In this document: piece after piece, positions 5,641 through 7,154 of the stretch
Layout of the letters: each line of letters starts with the position of its first letter
How positions within the stretch are numbered: position 1 is the stretch's first letter
Assembly (NCBI GenBank): GCA_910587495.1
Contig: CAJUMT010000181.1
Span: 1 to 7,154, forward strand
Source of the DNA: an uncultured Lachnospiraceae bacterium
GTDB taxonomy: Bacteria; Bacillota_A; Clostridia; Lachnospirales; Lachnospiraceae
Reading direction: 5' to 3'
Length of the DNA stretch: 7,154 nucleotides
The notes under the pieces: generated by a model
Seen by the model: only the letters and a program-made list of their open reading frames with translations
What the model was told of the DNA's origin: nothing
Database searches by the model: none
Position numbers and translations under genes: made by a program

Positions 5641-7154
5641 CGACCGACATCATAGAAAGCCGGCAAAGCTTCCGGCGTCCAGAAAGACTTCTGAAAAAGT
5701 GCCGTTGCTGGGATGTTTTACGGCTCCCTGCGAGGACGCCTGTCCCATCCACCAGGAGATCACGACTTACTTAAAACTGGCTGGAGAAGAAAATTACGAA
5801 AAGGCATTCCAGGTAATTCTGAATAAAAACGCTCTGCCTTTTATTACAGGAACTATCTGCGCCCATGGATGCCAAAGTCATTGTACTCGTAATTTTTATG
5901 AGACTCCCGTGCAGATTCGGGATAGCAAGTTATTGTGTGCGCAGAAAGGATATGAAAGCGTGCTTCCTTCCCTGACAGCCGGACCGTCCTGCGGGAAAAA
6001 GCGGCTGTTGTGGGCGGAGGTCCGTCCGGTATGGCGGCGGCGTATTATCTGGCAAAGGCAGGCGTGGAAGTCACTTTGTATGAAAAGAGGGAAAAGCTGG
6101 GAGGCATTGTAAGCGCAGTGATTCCGGATTTCAGGATCGATGATGCGGTGATCGCAAAAGATGTATCTCTGCTGGAAAAACTGGGGGTAACGATTCGATG
6201 CAATACAGAAGCACCTTCTGTGGAAGAATTGAGGAAATCTTATGGAAACGTAGTTCTGGCCGTGGGCGCATATAAGCGGGGGCAGTTGGAACTGGAAGGA
6301 AAACAGACGGTAAACGCGCTGGAGTTTTTAGAAGAGTTTAACCGGGCCAAAGGTACATTAAAACCCGGCAAACATGTGGTCGTTATCGGCGGCGGCAATA
6401 CTGCCATGGACACGGCAAGGGCGGCAAAACGGTGTCAGGGCGTAGAACATGTATACCTGGTATACCGGAGGACGAAACGATATATGCCGGCGGACGAGCA
6501 TGAGCTTTTACTTGCCCTGGAAGACGGCGTGGAATTTAAGGAACTTCTGGCGCCGGTACGGCTGGATAAGGGAAGCCTGATCTGCAGCAAAATGGTTCTG
6601 GGAACAATGGATGCTTCCGGCAGAGCTTCCGTACAGGCAGCAGGCGGTACGGAGAGTATTTTGGCGGATATGGTGATCGCCGCGGTGGGCGAGAAAGTTC
6701 CCTCGGATTATTATCAGGTGAACGGAATCCATGTGGACGGATCAGGCCGCCCTCTGGTGAATGAAGAGACTTTGGAAACAAATCTGGAAGGCGTCTATGC
6801 GGTCGGCGACGGACTCTACGGGCCGTCTTTGGTAGTCAAAGGAATGGCACAGGCTATGAAGGCGGCAGAAGCCATCGCAGGAACCTCGGTATCGGAAGAT
6901 ATGAGCGAGCCGGCGGCGCCGGAAGAGATTTATCAAAGAAAAGGGATTCTTGCGGAACCAAAAGAAGGTATACAGGAAAAACCAAAGGCAGATTCCGAAA
7001 GGTGTCTGGGCTGTTCTTCTGTCTGCGAAAACTGCGCCGACGTCTGCCCCAACCGTGCCAATGTGGCGGTTCGGGTGCCGTGGCTTTCCCAGTCCCAGAT
7101 CATTCATGTAGATTACATGTGCAACGAATGCGGCAACTGCAGAAGCTTTTGTCC
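4381..7154 (+). CDS. ygfK: YgfK, flavin/iron-sulfur reductase (labelled putative selenate reductase subunit); two frameshifts, 3' end outside the window
   Basis: The gene is read from 4381 across two single-base frame changes to the window edge, giving about 924 codons of an expected ~1,000-1,030. AGGGGGA at 4368-4374 lies 6 nt before the ATG. Pieces are 4381-4614 (residues 1-78), 4616-6001 (79-540, after one surplus T) and 6001-7154 (541 on, after one missing A). Joined this way, similarity to enterobacterial YgfK is continuous across both junctions. Domains in order are a dihydroorotate-dehydrogenase-like barrel, a cysteine-rich helical Fe-S domain, a GltD-type FAD/NAD(P) domain and a C-terminal ferredoxin domain. 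This is the module set of dihydropyrimidine dehydrogenase in a different order. The 'selenate reductase' name is historical. In this cluster a role in reducing the uric acid ring is more likely, by inference and recent genetics. It is either a recently broken gene, a sequencing artefact or recoded. Confidence 0.93.
4608..4617 (+). other. Frameshift site 1 in ygfK: eight T followed by an in-frame TGA (+1 needed)
   Basis: The gene frame reads GGA AGC CGT TTT TTT TGA and stops at 4615-4617. With seven T instead of eight it would read GSRFFELKTVQ, matching the family (E. coli GGRFIELKTVQ). The surplus base is therefore in this T run. The site also resembles the prfB recoding signal: a P-site tRNA-Phe on TTT can re-pair perfectly one base forward, with a slow TGA in the A site. 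Confidence 0.9.
5714..6900 (+). other. YgfK helical Fe-S domain and FAD/NAD(P)H oxidoreductase domain
   Basis: Cys445, Cys450, Cys454 (PCEDACPIHQEI) and Cys493, Cys497, Cys501 (ICAHGCQSHCTR) match the two-cluster helical Fe-S domain found in GltD and at the N-terminus of dihydropyrimidine dehydrogenase. The FAD dinucleotide fold follows with GGGPSG (545-550). The second, NAD(P)H-binding, fold is VVVIGGGNTAMD (from Val666; glycines 670-672). The closing FAD motif is GVYAVGDGLYGPS with Asp810. The second frame change falls exactly in the linker between the Fe-S domain and the FAD fold. The C-terminal residues of this part run in the same frame as the gene start. Confidence 0.85.
5996..6001 (+). 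other. Frameshift site 2 in ygfK: five A followed by G (-1 needed)
   Basis: The middle frame reads GGG AAA AAG CGG and runs to a stop at 6110-6112, losing the FAD fold. A sixth A would give CGKKAAVVGGGPSG, the expected dinucleotide-binding motif. Equally, a -1 slip on AAA AAG (to GAA AAA) resumes at GCG 6001 and gives the same peptide. CCGGAC (5979-5984) and GTCCGG (6024-6029) flank the site and could pair. A one-base deletion in a homopolymer is the simplest explanation. Confidence 0.88.
7003..7154 (+). other. YgfK C-terminal 2[4Fe-4S] ferredoxin domain (cut by window end)
   Basis: Cysteines 875, 878, 882, 885 and 889 in RCLGCSSVCENCADVCPNR, and 914, 917, 920 and 924 in CNECGNCRSFCP, form two ferredoxin-type cluster motifs. 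The spacing is the same as in E. coli YgfK. The domain would relay electrons between the NAD(P)H/FAD module or an external partner and the N-terminal flavin. The window stops one residue after the last cysteine, so the remaining C-terminal part (roughly 80-100 residues by family length) is missing. Confidence 0.85.

Noticed and set aside
6742..7107. Minus-strand open frame of 121 codons opposite the ygfK FAD and ferredoxin region
   Set aside because: The plus strand here encodes conserved FAD and Fe-S motifs. The antisense translation is cysteine/arginine-rich noise.

Overview
The window is about 7.1 kb of a purine (uric acid/xanthine) catabolism island. The host is probably an anaerobic, moderate-GC Firmicute of the gut Clostridia/Lachnospiraceae type. 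This is inferred from the strong AAAGGAGG-type ribosome binding sites, AT-rich intergenic DNA with sigma-A-like promoters, tight operon packing, and the gene set. No rRNA or species marker is present, so the taxonomy is only a guess.

Layout: (1) Positions 1-22, minus strand: the first codons of an unidentified gene that follows ygeX in the same operon. (2) 52-1293, minus strand: ygeX/dpaL, a PLP-dependent 2,3-diaminopropionate ammonia-lyase. (3) 1294-1682: a 389-bp divergent control region. It holds a good promoter for the leftward operon, a plausible promoter for the rightward operon, several perfect inverted repeats, and a structured leader of about 200 nt with a possible 23-codon upstream ORF. 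(4) 1683-3044, plus strand: an NCS2-family xanthine/uric-acid-type permease related to XanQ. (5) 3038-4369, plus strand: ssnA, a metal-dependent aminohydrolase, overlapping the permease by 7 nt. (6) 4381 to the window end, plus strand: ygfK, a large flavin/iron-sulfur reductase usually labelled 'putative selenate reductase subunit'. It is cut by the window edge and interrupted by two single-base homopolymer frameshifts, at 4608-4615 (8 T) and 5996-6000 (5 A). No Rho-independent terminator, tRNA, rRNA, CRISPR array or mobile element was seen.

How the genes fit together: ygeX, ssnA, ygfK and a NCS2 permease are core members of the conserved cluster (with ygeY, ygeW, hyuA and xdhD elsewhere) that recent genetics links to anaerobic uric acid use by gut bacteria. 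A consistent model is uptake of a purine by the permease, reduction of the ring by YgfK, hydrolytic opening by SsnA and off-window amidohydrolases, and release of a 2,3-diaminopropionate skeleton (purine C6-C5-C4 with N7 and N3/N9). DpaL would then convert this to pyruvate and ammonia. The order of steps and the substrates are inference. The gene identities are read directly from the conserved motifs.
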